A program made the position numbers and the translations under genes. Positions 22,134-34,688 of a stretch of 64,000 bases of DNA are shown here, piece after piece. How positions within the stretch are numbered: position 1 is the stretch's first letter; every line of letters begins with the position of its first letter. The notes beneath the pieces are model-generated. The model saw nothing but the letters and a program-made list of their open reading frames with translations, made no database searches and was not told where the DNA came from. This DNA is from Adiantum capillus-veneris (lineage: Eukaryota > Streptophyta > Polypodiopsida > Polypodiales > Pteridaceae), in assembly GCA_014529385.2 (NCBI GenBank), contig CM043950.1, positions 150,042,945-150,106,944 of the forward strand, read 5' to 3'.

Positions 22134-23740
22134 GCATAAAAGGTGATGCCTTGTTAGTGGTGAAGCAAGTGCTGGGTGTGTGGAAGAGCAAGAACACCTC
22201 ATTGAAGGAAATGTGCTTAGAATTAAAGGCCTGTTAAAAAAGTTTGAAGCATGGAGTATCAGACACATTGAACGTGCTCTAAAATGGAGAGGCACATGAA
22301 GTACTCAAGGCATGATGGGAGCTATTCGTGCTGAGGACCAATTTTACCCTCTTTATCATGGCCGGAAAGTTTGGCTCAAGAAGAGGAGTTTTTGCTAACA
22401 GGAATCATTCCAAAGGAGATTCAAAAGTCTAAGAAGTATGGCTTTGTGCGTAGAGCATACAGGTACAAATTGATTGGTGATGTCTTATACATGAAAGGGG
22501 CTGATCTCGTGTTGAGACGTGTACCTTGGCGGGAGGAGCTTTACAGAGTGTTGGAAGAGAATCATGAAGGCGCATGTGGTGGCCATTTTGCTCTAAAGAT
22601 CACCTTGCATAAGATTTTGCAAGAGGGGTATGTATGGCCTAGTTTGCACAAGGATGTTCACCATTGGTGTAGGTCTTGCAATAGGTGTCAAGCATTTGGG
22701 AAGAGAGTGTTGAAGCCAGAGCTACGAAAAACCATTATGGCGTTTGATGTGTTTGAAAAGTGGGGGATGATGCAATAGGCCCTTTACCTATCACAAGCAG
22801 GGGCAAAAGCTATATTTTGACGGCAGTGGACTATCTCTCTAGATGGGCAGAGGCTATAGCAGTAAAAACAGATCACTGCAAAGGATGTGGAAAAATTTGT
22901 GTATGATGAAATATGTTGCAAGTTTGGGGTGCCACTGGAGTTACTTTCAGATAAGGGCCTGGCTTTAGAGCTAAACTGCTAGATTTTTTATGTGCAAAGA
23001 TGAAGATTAGGCACCAGCATACCACTCCTTATTACCCATAGTGTAATGGCTTGAATGAAAGATTCAATGGTGAGTTGGTACAGATTCTTTCGAAAGTGAC
23101 AGAGCACCAAGGAAAGAATTGGGATTTGGAATTGCCTAGTGCATTATGGGCTTACCGTACTTCGGTGAAGACAGGTACAGGGTTTACTCCATTTCATTTG
23201 GTGTATGGAAAGGAAGCACTATTGCCTGTGGAGGTAGAGTTGCCTGCGGTCAAGATGTTAGAGAAGTTGCTTGGTGCCTAGTGATGCATTCAAAGAGAGC
23301 TCTTGCAGTTACAAGAGGTCCAGTTGATAGGATGAGCGCATTGGAGCATTATGGGCAGATGCAGGATAAGGCTTTGGCAAAGATAAATGAAAAGGTCAAA
23401 AGTAAGGGTATCAAGAAACATGACTTGGTTTTGCGCTACAACAGTAAGCTGGACAACACCTTCCAAAAGAAGTTTCAAATTAAGTGGAAGGCCCTTTCAA
23501 GGTAATAGAGTGTTTTCCAAATGGCACATATCAGCTGGCTAACCTGGATGGTGTTCTACATAAGTCAAGGGTAAATGGATTGCGTCTTAAATTGTATCAT
23601 GCTAGATTGATGATGGTGGAACAAGATGATTGTCGGTGGAGCAAGAAATGTTGGTGAAGGATGAGGAGACTTGTGATGCGGCGAGTCTCATATCTCTCTT
23701 TGCTGCTGCTGATCATGAATGATCTAGCAGGCTAGGGGAT
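22134..23740 (+). pseudogene. E1 end of second RNase H and integrase, frame-broken
   Basis: The zinc-binding HHCC segment is at 22,560-22,690 (HEGACGGHFALK...HHWCRSCNRCQ). Catalytic core parts are GKSYILTAVDYLSRWAEAIA near 22,800 and CNGLNERFNGELVQ at 23,041 with the Glu. The C-terminal GTYQLANLDGVLHKSRVNGL is near 23,525. Several one-base shifts and a stop in YYP*CNG break the frame. The E2 copy (right and left of the CACTA insertion) is the better version. Confidence 0.8.
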
Positions 23741-23750
23741 GGGCAAATTA

Positions 23751-24886
23751 TGTCAGGAGTTTTTTGGAGCAAGGGATTGCGCATATGTACATACACATGC
23801 ATGGTGCATCAAATAAGAGATTGCCCATTTTCCTTAGCCAGGTGGTTATGTGGGGCCCACATGTGTACAGGTAGGACACCATGTACATAATGCATCGATT
23901 TTCATCGTTACTAGTACCATTGTGTTTTTCTACAATAAGGAGGAGTTGGTAGCGCGTAAAACTTCTCGAGGAAGCTATCCGCGGGCCGACGACGTGAGGT
24001 CAGCAGGTGCGTCAGATGGCATCTAGTGGCGTCAGGAGGGCGAACGAGGTCAATATTTGCACGCAGATGAGGACGGACACAACGTGGATGTTTGCTTGTG
24101 AGAATTATGCAGAAAGGTCATCATGAGGACCTTTTTTTGGAGCCACTTCACGTGGTGGCGAGATGCATTATTGGAAAAAAGCTGAGTGCCAGGTGTGCGA
24201 ATGATGCAAAAAGGTGACAACTATGCACTGCGAGGTCAGTTTTTGGCCTGTTCGGGGTCCGTTTGAGGTCATCTAAAAGGCCAAGGGTGCCCAACTAATA
24301 AAGCTAAGTGTGGGAACTGAAAAAAATGAGAGAAGACCAGAAAAAACGTGGAGAAGAGAGGAGGAACAGCCGCAGGTGTGTTTTTGCCCATTTTGGAGCC
24401 TGTTTTGGCCGTAAACTGCTCATCCGATGTCGGATTTGAGAACTTTGACATTGTAGACTGGGGTTTTGGGCCGTTCCGGACGCGATGGCGCTGTCCATTT
24501 TGCCAAATTCCTCACTCTTTTTCTGCTATTTTTCTGTGTAATCTTCTCCGGTGAGTGAAGCTTCTCCTCCAATTTGTGATTGTATCTGGTATCTTTTACC
24601 CATATTGTGTGAGCTATTTGCCCCATTGGTGTTGGCCCAAGCTCAATTGTATCTAAAAATCAGAAATTCTCCTCTTTTGAGCTGAGTTTTTTGGGTGTGT
24701 GTGTGTGTGTGTGTGTGGAGTGGGCAAGTGGATAGTCTCTCTCCTCTCACTCCAGAGGTGTGTTCCCTGTCTCGGCCAGGTATGTTGTCTAAGCCGAGTG
24801 GTGCCCCATAGTGTGTGTGTGTATCTTCCCAAGAGTGTGTGTTGGGTCGTTATAGAGGCGCTGTGTGTGTTTTCATCCCGCTCACA
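23751..24886 (+). repeat. E1 3' LTR (1,136 bp)
   Basis: TGTCAGGAG...CTCACA, with a few per cent differences from the 5' LTR by eye and a shorter (GT)n tract at 24,693-24,716. Confidence 0.9.
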
Positions 24887-25281
24887 ACGCCATGTGACAC
24901 ATAATTTTTCCACATGCAGTGATAGGGGGACCAAGACAAAGGCTATATAGCCCAAAGGCGGGCTCACTAAGAGTACCACAAGAGGGAGAGGGAGTTGCTT
25001 GTGTGGATTGTCTATGGCGTAGTCTTGGCCGATGCCCGTGTGTTGGAGCTATGTGCGGCCATGCTGCCATGGAGGTGATGGTTTTAGTTGTTGTAGGTGG
25101 CGTGGTAGAGCTTGCTCGCGGCCGGTGAGCGGTTTTGAGCGGCGGCAATGAAATGATGATGTGGTTGGGTGGTCATAGTGTCCAATCACATGGTCAGTTG
25201 GACCCAAGCCCTTTTGGAAGCAAGGAAGCCCCACCATCAGCGATATTGCTAGTGTGGTAAGGGGGAGGCTTCTTGTGTGAA

Positions 25282-25332
<51 letters not shown>

Positions 25333-26090
25333 GGAGGGAGGGAGACAGAGCCCAAGGGGAGTTCATGAGCATAAAGGGACGGGTCTTGTGAGTGTTGAAG
25401 AGAGAGGGTGTAGGAAGGTGAACCTAAGGGACCAGAGAGAGAGGGAGAACTCCAAAGTGGTGATTCCAAGGTGATCAGAGGGGCCGGATGCAAAAGAGGA
25501 GCTTCAAGAAGGTGTGTTCAAGAGAGCGGGTCAATGAGAGTCAAGCTGAGCACAAAAGGTGAAATGAAGTAAGGTTAGGGGAAAAAATAAATAAAATTTC
25601 AAAAAATGCCAAGGAGCACTAGAGACATCGCTAGTGCACCCCCCTCTCAAGCACAAGCCAAAGAGAGTAGTTAGAGAGTAGATGAAAATGAGGCGACTCC
25701 CTCCTTCCAAAGATGCCAAATTGAGAGGACAAGTGGACCAGTTAAGGAAGAATTTCCAAAAGTGAAGACCCCCCACCATAAAAGACATCTTTTTAAATGA
25801 GATAGGGGCTTTTTGGGTGCCGTTTGAAGCCTGCAGAGTGGAGTTTGTTGATAGAGGAGTTCCTGTCAACCCCCTTTGTACTATTCCTTGAAAATAGCGA
25901 TTTTGATGGAATTCTAAGCTTTGTGCACGCCTCTTGAAGTATAATCAAGCCACCAGTGCCCAGTTTTATTGTTGTTTCCCACCCCACCTTCTCTTTCTCC
26001 TGCTCTTGTGTTTCCCTACGGTGCGGGCAATGTGGATATGTGTGCCCCCCAGACTGATGGTGCTTTGTGCAAGAGCGTGAGATTGAGTGG

Positions 26091-26168
<78 letters not shown>

Positions 26169-26374
26169 TGTGTGTGTGTGTGCATGCGCGCGCGTGTGTG
26201 CGTGCAAGGGTGGAGATAGATCGTGGTAGTAGGTGTGCATTGTGTGATGGTCTTGTGGAGTGTGTAAGCATTAGGAAATGAGCAGGTGATGGTCTGCTAG
26301 TGTAAGGTGTGTTTTTGAAGGTATTTTTTGATAGGATAGGGGTACTGTGAATACCTTGAGCTATAGAGAGGTTT
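24887..26374. other. 5' part of gypsy remnant E3: LTR/leader-like sequence with microsatellites
   Basis: No gene. GGCTATATAGCCC at 24,942 looks like a TATA box. (GA)n runs lie at 25,285-25,335. TTTTTGGGTGCCGTTTG at 25,804 is a weak PBS candidate. This sequence joined 17,087 before E1 inserted. Confidence 0.4.
26091..26191. repeat. (GT)n microsatellite, about 100 bp
   Basis: An almost uninterrupted GT run with one GG break at 26,161, followed by alternating GCGCGCG. Open frames here (Cys-Val repeats) are artefacts. Confidence 0.95.
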
Positions 26375-29215
26375 TTGTTTGTGTGTCGGGTGTGTTCCTC
26401 CATTCCCCCTCTCCATCTTGTGGTGTACCCCACTGAGGAGCACACTAATTGGTCCCAATTGATTGAAAAGAAGCGGTTTTTTGTGTTGGAAGTCATGGTG
26501 GCTAGAAGCTATGGACGGATTTTCATAGTCAAGGAGGGCCTTGACGAGTGGATGTCGGATTTTGATATGTATATAATATTGTTGTATATGCCGAACGAGC
26601 ATAGAAAAATGCAGACTTTTCCTTTGGTGATGTGCCAAAAAGCTAAAGTTTGGTATGAAGCTCTGTAGGGCGAGCTAAGGCAAGAGTGGCCGGCTCTATG
26701 GGCAAGGTTTCTTCAAGACATTTTCAAGGAGGCGTGGCCAGTCAAGATGGATGCGAAGATGAAGGCACTTAAGCAAGATGTAAGTGAAGAGTGCAATCTG
26801 TTTTTGGGTCAGCAATTGGATAATAAGGATTACTTCAAGATGGACAAGTTTATGGCATGTCTACACCCTAAAGTGAGAGAGAAGGTCGATTTTGAAAGCC
26901 CAAAAAATTATAATGGTGTTGTAGCAATCACATGCTCAAAGAGCAAAAAGATAAAGAAGAAAATAGAGCAGGGTGTGTCGGGCTATGAGATGATGGCCCC
27001 CCTTCAATCGCAGAGTCTGCGGGAGGCTATGCATGAGGAGAATCATGGAAATCAAGGTGTAGCTATTGTGCTGCAGAATTGGGTACGTGCGATGTAGGAT
27101 TTTTCCAAGCAGATGCAAGAGTTACATCTAAGCGTGATGGATAGAGGACAACCAAGAGGAGCAAGGGTCAGGGTAAGGACGCTACCAGGTAGATGCTACA
27201 ATTGTGGAGAAGAGGAGCACTTTGCACCTGACTGTCCTCACCCACCAAAAGAGAGAGGAGTCATTTACCCATTGTTTGGTAGAGGTCGAGGTGAATGGCA
27301 GTTTAATGGTCCAAGAGACCAAGCACTTGAAAATCTTGTGCAGCAAGCTCCGCCAAATGGAGGTTAAGTCCCAAGGGTGAATATTATCACGCTGGAAAAT
27401 CAAGAAGTCAAGATTTTGGCCAACAAAAAGGCAAGAGCAGAAAGAGAGAAAGAGACCAAGTGGGAAACTAGAGCTTGCAAAGGTAAAGAGAAGGTATATG
27501 AGGGTAGAGAGCAGCCTGAGACTAGCAAAAGAAGGAGACGTCGCAAAGTCAAGCAAGCTGACTTCCAATTGGGACGTGGATACCCCGAGTACAACCTGGT
27601 AAGTGATGTTAAAAATAAAAAAGCAAACATTACATTTGGTCAGTTGTTGGCTTTAAATCCAAAATTGAGGAGGCAGTGGTCTATGAGTGTTAGCACAAGG
27701 CTTCCAACGGGCTAAGGGGAATGTTCACAATGTAAAAGATGGCCTTGAGGATAGGTAGCCCAACTGATGTTCTTCCACTGGTAGATGCGGTCATTGAACA
27801 GAAGAAGTAGGTATAAGCCTACATAGACGGTGGAGCACATGTGTGCATCATGACGGAAGCGGCCATGAAAGATACAGGGGTCAATGCAATAGTCAGGTCA
27901 AATGTGTGCATGAGGGTGGCCAACCATACTAAAGTTAGGTGTATGGGTGTGGATCAAGATGTGAAGGTCAAAGTGAAGGGCATAGAGTGCTTGATAGACC
28001 TTTTTCTGATGAAGGCAGGTGATAATGCTTATCCAATCATTTTGGGTAGGTCGTGGATTTTGGCAATTAGTGCTAAGCAGGATTGGGAGAGCAAAGTGTT
28101 CATTTTGCCTGACAAAGAGAAAGAGAGGTAGGTTGTGCTAGACTTGAAGACCAAGGAGAGAAATTATCATCCTATGGCAGCCAAAGATGAAGGCAACATG
28201 ATGACAACTTATGAGTACGAGATAGGGACGGCTTACGATGAAGGCTACACTAGCACTGAGGACAAGGAAAGCAAGGAGGACTTGCTAAATATTAATATAT
28301 ATCTTCTTGGAGTCACCATAGAGGACCTTTGTGCATATGAGGATAGCATTGTTGACCTTATCAAAGATGAAGTACAGGGTGAATTTTTGTCTTGCCTATC
28401 CAATGGTGTGATGGTGGAGTAGATGTTGGAAGGGAAAATAGAGGCAGATTGCGAGAGTGGAGTGGCACTTCCTAAGTTACAAGATGATCATCTTGGCCCA
28501 GTCTATGGTGAGAAGGTTGGAGATTTAGCAGAGCCAGTTCTTGAGGCTAAAGACCTAGGTGTGGAGCCAATCCTTGAACCAGTGAGAGAGTCTTCAAATA
28601 CCACTTTATAGAGAAAGGAGCTATGCTTAGCCATGCCACGGATGGTTTCAAGTGGCCAGGTGTTGGATCTTGGTTTTGTGCTATTGGTGAGTATGCTATT
28701 GAAGGTTGTTTTGCGAATGTATTTACATGGAATACAAGGCTTTCCTGTTGTGGGTTGTGCTATAGAGTCTTTTCTACCAAGCAGTTTGAATAGGGTTGAT
28801 GAAGAACCACGCTATGGATGGATTCAAGGGAGGCCCATTCCATGGTCTAGAGATGAGGCCGAAGAAGTGGGTATGCATGTTTTGCATCTATATGAGAAGG
28901 CAACAAGGGATCACAATGTGAAGTAACAAGAGGGACAAGTGAGGAATTCTAAGCCAAGTTTTCCGGATAGGGAGATATAAAAAGGAAGTTGGGTGATGAA
29001 ATATGAGAATTTTAAGTTCAAAAAGAAGTGGAAAGGTCCGTACAAAGTGCAAAAAGCCTTTCTGAATGAGACCTATTAGTTGGTAAGGGAAAATGCATTA
29101 GGAAGGGAATGGGGTCTAAGGGGGCCTCTTTATTTTCCATCGGATTAAAAAGGAGATTATGGAAGGGGAAAATGGGTGGATTCCATGTGGATTGAACTGG
29201 TGGGTATGGTAGGGC
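26375..29215 (+). pseudogene. Ty3/gypsy remnant E3: gag, protease and integrase tail; RT and RNase H missing
   Basis: gag (26375-27090, with a stop at 26,666) shows FPLVMCQKAKVWYEAL and DKFMACLHPKVREKV. A zinc knuckle CYNCGEEEHFAPDC lies at about 27,196. A Lys/Arg-rich linker is at 27,415-27,560. The protease has AYIDGGAHVCIMTEAAM (from 27,820) and NAYPIILGRSWI (near 28,025). After 28,131 come Glu/Asp-rich frames (28135-28422, 28423-28608, 28633-28923). Then SWVMKYENFKFKKKWKGPYK near 28,990, which resembles the C-terminal GPF-type domain of gypsy integrases. No RT, RNase H or integrase core lies between, so the middle of pol was deleted. LTRs were not delimited. Confidence 0.7.
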
Positions 29216-29977
29216 CTAAGAGTAAGTGTTCAAACTTGTAATCTTGTATATAATATAAAGAGAAAATCTCTTATATTAAAAAATGAACTTTTCTCTGAGT
29301 AGTTGAGTGAAAACCAATCATTTCTCTCTCTAGTGGCTGTCAGTTGCTCCCCCCTCTCTACTAAAAAGGGGTCCCTCCAAAAATGTGATGATCATTCCCT
29401 CCCGCTCCATCTACTGTATATCTCTCACTTCTCTTCACTTCACCTTGCAAGAGTTGCTTATCTTTTCTTCCTTTTAGTTTTCCCTCCCAAAATCTTTGTA
29501 ATAGAAGTTTGAGCCTCCTTTCCCTCCTCAAGCTTGTTGGATTCTCCTCAAGCTGAAGTTCTCCATTTCTCCTTGAGACTCACTAAACACCTCTACCTAA
29601 AGCTAAATATCTGCAACATATCCTTCTGCTAGATCATCCCTCTTTCTTTCCTCAATAGCTTTTCTGCTCCTTCTCCATTGTGCTCTCTAGAGAGGATTTA
29701 CTTTCCTCTCAATCTTTGCAACATTATCTTCCCCATTAAACCAACAAGCAAGTGGAGCAGTATAGCAGTAAGTGGCATCCTTCATCTTTGTGTACCATCA
29801 AGAATCTTGCTCTATACAACTGAGAACGTGGAAGTGCAATGTCTAATCACAAACTTCATTCTACCTATTGTAAATATATCATTTAGTGATTACTAACACT
29901 AAAGACTAACCTACTAACACAAAATAGACATTGACCTAACCTTAAAAGACACCTCACCTCAAGACACGTACATAGTA

Positions 29978-30032
<55 letters not shown>

Positions 30033-31112
30033 CCAAACTCTTTAATCTCACCCTATCTACCATCAATAATGTCTTTCTCTTGAGACCAAATCCATGACTC
30101 ATGAAGACAAAGAAGGCCCAGTATATTTTTTATTCAAGAAAAATCATAATCTTGATTTGATTATCTTGTAGCATAGAATTTCCAATAATCCTAATGAGAG
30201 GTCTCTAGCTTATAAATAGACCCCTCTTCTTCTTGTAAATGATCTCCAAGATCTCACATAGCACCCCAACACTATAGGCATGAAGAGAGACTTAGGTGTA
30301 GCAACCACTTTGTGAGCCTCACTTGCCATGAGAGAAGCTTTGGTGGTACACATAGAGTTCTAAAATCTCAAAACCACTATTGTATATGCTCTTCTATTTT
30401 CAACAATTTGAGGTTTTGGTGCTTCAAAGGCGTGTCTTGGCTCTACAATCACTTTGGTGCTTCAAAGCTTGGGGGATGCACTATGTAATCATGTTAATGT
30501 ATAGCGTGAGTTCGATAGGAGGGGTTTTTAAATGTAACAAATATAGGCAATTTAACAAAGATACATTAAAATAAGGGGTTTGTAATAATGTTAATGTATA
30601 ACGTGATTTTGATAGGAGGGGTTTTAAAATGCAAAAAATTGAGGCAATTTAACAGAGATACATTAAAATAAGGGGTTTTTATATTCAATTTTGGAAAAAA
30701 TCCTAAAATAAGGGGTCATTTTATTCATTTAGACATGTTCAAGGGTTTCTTTTAATACCCCATGAACACATGTTATATAGTGGGGTACTAAACGGTGAGC
30801 CCCCCAAGCTTCAAAGGCATGTCTTGGTTCTAGAATCGTCGTCCTTTCACTTGTGCCGTGCAGTTTGGTGAATGCAAGGTGACTTGTATCTTTTAAGTTC
30901 CATGATTTGAGCTTGTTTGAGAAAGTGGTTAGTGTGTTTTCATTGACAAGTTTCTTGTTCATTGTACGAGGGTTTTGTGGTGAGAGGTTTCCCACACCCT
31001 AAGACAGTGCGTATGTGCTATCAATGTTTACCATTCACTAATTGTTAGTTTAGTTTATGCAAGCTTAGTAAAAGCACTTATCTTGAAAGTTTTCAATCAG
31101 GTATTTGCAAAA

Positions 31113-31162
<50 letters not shown>

Positions 31163-31200
31163 CTTTGCTTTGGCTCTCTCTTGCGCCATTTGCTATACGT
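29216..31200. other. Non-coding region between E3 and E2
   Basis: Probably the 3' LTR and flank of E3: GTATATAATATAAAGAG near 29,247 is TATA-like. (CT)n runs at 29,981-30,030 and 31,117-31,160. The direct repeat GCTTCAAAGGCRTGTCTTGG occurs at about 30,421 and 30,808. No coding sequence recognised. E2 inserted at its right end. Confidence 0.45.
30485..30678. repeat. Two 97-bp tandem units
   Basis: GTAATMATGTTAATGTATARCGTG... repeats at 30485 and 30582 with the shared inner words GATAGGAGGGGTTTT and GATACATTAAAATAAGGGG. A short partial third copy follows. Confidence 0.85.
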
Positions 31201-32349
31201 TGTGAGCGGGATGGAAACACACAGAACGCCTCTATAACGACCCGACACACACTCTTGAAATGATACACACACACACTATGGGGCACCACTCGGCTTACAC
31301 AACACACGTGGCCGAGACAGGGAACACACCTATGGAGTGAGAGGAGAGAGACGATCCACTTGCCCACTCCACACAGAGACACACACACACACACACACAC
31401 ACCCCAAAAAAACTCAGCTCAAAAGAGGAGAACTTCAGATGTTTAGATACAATTGAGCTTGGGCCAACAGCAATGGGGCAAATAGCTCACATAATATGGG
31501 TAAAATAAGCCAGATACAATCACAAACTAGAGCAGAAACTTCGCTCATAGGAGAAACTTACACAGTTAAAAAATTAGAAAAAGAGTGAGGAATTTGGAAA
31601 AATGGATAGCTCCATCGCGTCCGGAACAGCCCAAAACCCCAGTCTACAATGTCAAAGTGCTCAAATCCGACCTAGGATGATCAGTTTACGGCCAAAACAG
31701 GCTCCAAAAACCTCAAAAACACAGTTGCGGCTGTTCCTCCTCTCTTCTCCATGTTTTTTCTAGTCTTCTCTCTGTTTTTTCAGTTCCCACACTTAGCTTT
31801 ATTAGTTGGTAACCCGTGGCCTTTCAGATGACCTCAAACGGACCCCGTACAGGCCAAAAACTGACCTCGCAGTGCATAGTTGTCACCTTTTTGCATCATC
31901 CGCACATCTGGCACTCAGTTTTTCCAAATAATGCATCCCGCAACCATGTGAAGTGGCCCCAAAAATTGGTCCTCATGATGACCTTTCTGCATAAGTATCA
32001 CAAGAAAACACCCACGTCGTGTCCATACTTCTCCGCGTGCAAGTATTGACCTCGTTCGACCTCCTGACGCCACTTGATGCCATCTGACGCACCTGCTTAC
32101 CTCATGTCGTCGGCCCGCGGATATTTTCCTCGAGAATTTTTACGCGCTACCAACTCCTCCTTATTGTAGAAAAAACACAGTGGTACTGGTAATATTGAAA
32201 ATCAATGCACTATGTACACCTTGTCCTACCTATACACATGTGGGCCCCACGTAACCACCTGGCTCTGAAAAATGGGCAATTCTTTATTTGATGCACCAAG
32301 AATGTATATGTACATATGTGCAATCCCTTGCTCCAAAAAACTCCTGACA
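31201..32349 (-). repeat. E2 3' LTR (1,149 bp)
   Basis: Matches 46263-47406. A few per cent divergence by eye; the CA-repeat tract is shorter here than in the 5' LTR. Confidence 0.9.
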
Positions 32350-32377
32350 TAATTTGCCCATCCCCTAGCCTGCTAGA

Positions 32378-32921
32378 TCATTCATGATCAGCAGCAGCAA
32401 AGAGAGATATGAGACTCGCCGCATCACAGGTCTCCTCATCCCTCACCAACACTGCTTGATCCACAGATAGCTCATCTTGCTCCACCATCATCAATCTAGC
32501 ATGATACAATTTAAGACGCAATCCATTTACCCTTGACTTATGTAGAACACCATCCAGGTTAGCCAGCTGATATGTGCCATTTGGAAAACACTCCACTACC
32601 TTGAAAGGGCCTTCCCACTTAATTTGAAACTTCTTTTGGAAGGTGTTGTCCAGCTTTCTGTTGTAGCGCAAAACCAAGTCATGTTTCTTGATACCCTTAC
32701 TTTTGACCTTTTCATTTATCTCTGCCAAATCTTTATCCTGCATCTGCCCATAATGCTCCAATGCGCTCATCCTATCCAACTGGACCTCTTGTAACTGCAA
32801 GAGCCTCTCTTTGAATGCATCACTAGGTGGCCCAAGCAACTTCTCTAACATCTTGACCGTAGGCAACTCTACCTCCACAGGCAATAGTGCTTTCTTTCCA
32901 TACACCAACTGAAATGGAGTA
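32378..32921 (-). pseudogene. E2 integrase, C-terminal part
   Basis: The frame 32908-32378 continues the integrase after the CACTA insertion: VYGKKALLPVEVELPTVK, DLVLRYNRKLDNTFQKKFQI, WEGPFKVVECFPNGTYQL (GPF/Y domain) and HKSRVNGLRLKLYHARLMM. It ends at a stop before the purine tract CTAGGGGATGGG. Confidence 0.85.
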
Positions 32922-32924
32922 AAC

Positions 32925-33110
32925 CACTACAAGAGGCTCTTCACATTAGCGACGCTCACACAGCGACGCTAAAAAAAAAAATTCCCGGCGTCGCTATGAG
33001 CGTCGCTATAAGCGTCGCTATGAGCGTCGCAAATTTCTTTGTAAATTTGCGACGCTCATAGCGACGCTTATAGCGACGCTCATAGCGACGCCAGCTGGGG
33101 CAAAAAAAAA
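32925..33110. repeat. CACTA left end: TIR and subterminal hairpin
   Basis: After the TIR come AGCGACGC units and then a perfect inverted repeat: arm 32987-33036, 6-base loop CTTTGT, arm 33043-33092 (50 bp each). Each arm has four GCGTCGC units. Confidence 0.9.
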
Positions 33111-33169
33111 AACCGAGCGCGCCCAAAAACTCAGATCTCAGATCTGAGTTTTTCGACGCCCTCAAGCAA

Positions 33170-33191
33170 AGAGCAGGTAACGCTCTCCCTC

Positions 33192-33226
<35 letters not shown>

Positions 33227-33373
33227 CTTTTACACACACACACACACGAGGAGAGGAAGGAGAGACAGGTATGCTCCTTCCCTCTCCTCATTCTCATGTT
33301 CCCTTCCTCTCTTTCTCTCTCCCTCGCTCTCTCTCTCACACACACACACATACACACACACACATATAGTGTT

Positions 33374-33433
<60 letters not shown>

Positions 33434-34584
33434 CAAAAACGCACACACATACATAAACAAAGAATGCACACACACATTGAGAGAGAAAAAAGAGAGAGAG
33501 AGCATGCATAAACAAAAAACGCACGCATTGAAAGAGGAAAAGAGAGAGAGAACATGCATAAACAAAAAACGCACACATTGAGAGAGGAAAAGAGAAAGAA
33601 AACATGCATACGATCCAAAAAAACGCACACACATTGAGAGAGAAAGAAAGAGAAACTAAGGGAGCGTCGTAGGAAACTAATTAAAATTAAAAGACCTAAA
33701 GATCTAGCCGACGAGGAGTTGAACTGAAGACCTATTATTCAAGAGAGAAATGGCATAATCAATCTATCATACTTGGCATGGGTGATAGAAAGGTTATACC
33801 ATTTATCTCTTTTTATTGGCACATACATCCACACACGCGCACACACACAGGAAGAAGAGAGTTATAACGTCGTAGGAAACTATTTTAAAAGACGTTAAAG
33901 ATTAGGTTATATGTAGACTTACATTAAATTAGATTTAGGTTTATTTTTAACTAGATTTACATTTATTTAAGCTAGATTTAGATTTATGTTATATTAGATT
34001 AGATGCGGGTCTCCATAGACTGCGATGCCTGCATGAAGCGGGTGAAGAAAGCCCTCAATGGAATATAGGGTATTGCTGCCTTCACTCATAGTGGGCTCCG
34101 TTGATCCAAAGTACTGGTGAAATGTCTTCAGAATATAGGGAAGAAGGTGGATCTTCAGGGCGGCAAGAGTCACTACATCCCCGACACAATGACCATCTAG
34201 ACAACCTCTAGTCATTAGACTTACGTTAAATTAGATTTAGCTTTATTTTTAGTTAGATTTACGTTTATTTAGATTTACGCTTATTTATGTTAGATCGAGT
34301 CCACGCAAGAATTACTTACGGTTTAGGGTTTAGAGTTAGACGAACAGTGAAAAGATCTACTGTGAAAAGATGTTAAGATGAAGTGAAGTGCTACAGCTAG
34401 AGAAGAGGCAAAGGGATTTTGTCCACTACATGCAGTATCATGTAGACGTGGGTGTCTAGATTTCTTGTACCCACAAATATAGGTATTGACCAATAAAGAC
34501 GAGATTATAACCCGGTGGTTCTGATCTCCGTGCACCTCTAGACCGAGGTGTGCGGGGATTGGACATGACTAGAGAATGTGAGGT

Positions 34585-34626
<42 letters not shown>

Positions 34627-34688
34627 GACGAAGAATGCCAATAGAATATTAAATTTGTTGTCTAGGTTATAAGTTTTTTATCCTCATT
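33170..34688. other. CACTA 5' non-coding region
   Basis: Microsatellites: (CT)n at 33,192-33,222 and 33,308-33,336, (CA)n at 33,233 and 33,337-33,364, (GA)n at 33,377-33,431, and (GA)n at 34,588-34,622. The long open frames here are Ser-Leu or Arg-Glu repeats with no protein support. The remainder is presumably the promoter and 5' UTR of the TNP2 gene. Confidence 0.6.

Larger units (their letters stand above)
17088..24886 (+). mobile_element. Ty3/gypsy (Tat-like) element E1, both LTRs present
   Basis: Two LTRs start TGTCAGGAG and end CTCACA (17088-18232 and 23751-24886). They are flanked by the 4-bp duplication ACGC (17084-17087 and 24887-24890). A PBS follows the left LTR, and a purine tract (GGCTAGGGGATGGGCAAATTA) precedes the right one. 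The internal order is leader, gag-protease-RT (badly damaged), RNase H, second RNase H, integrase. It is the same family as E2. Stops and frame breaks throughout make it non-autonomous. Confidence 0.9.

Noticed and set aside
25969-26496. Open frames rich in Thr-His or Cys-Val
   Set aside because: They come from the (GT)n microsatellite; there is no domain or codon structure.
33170-33640. Several long open frames of Ser-Leu, Cys-Val and Arg-Glu repeats on both strands
   Set aside because: They are translations of (CT)n, (GT)n and (GA)n microsatellites in the CACTA 5' region.
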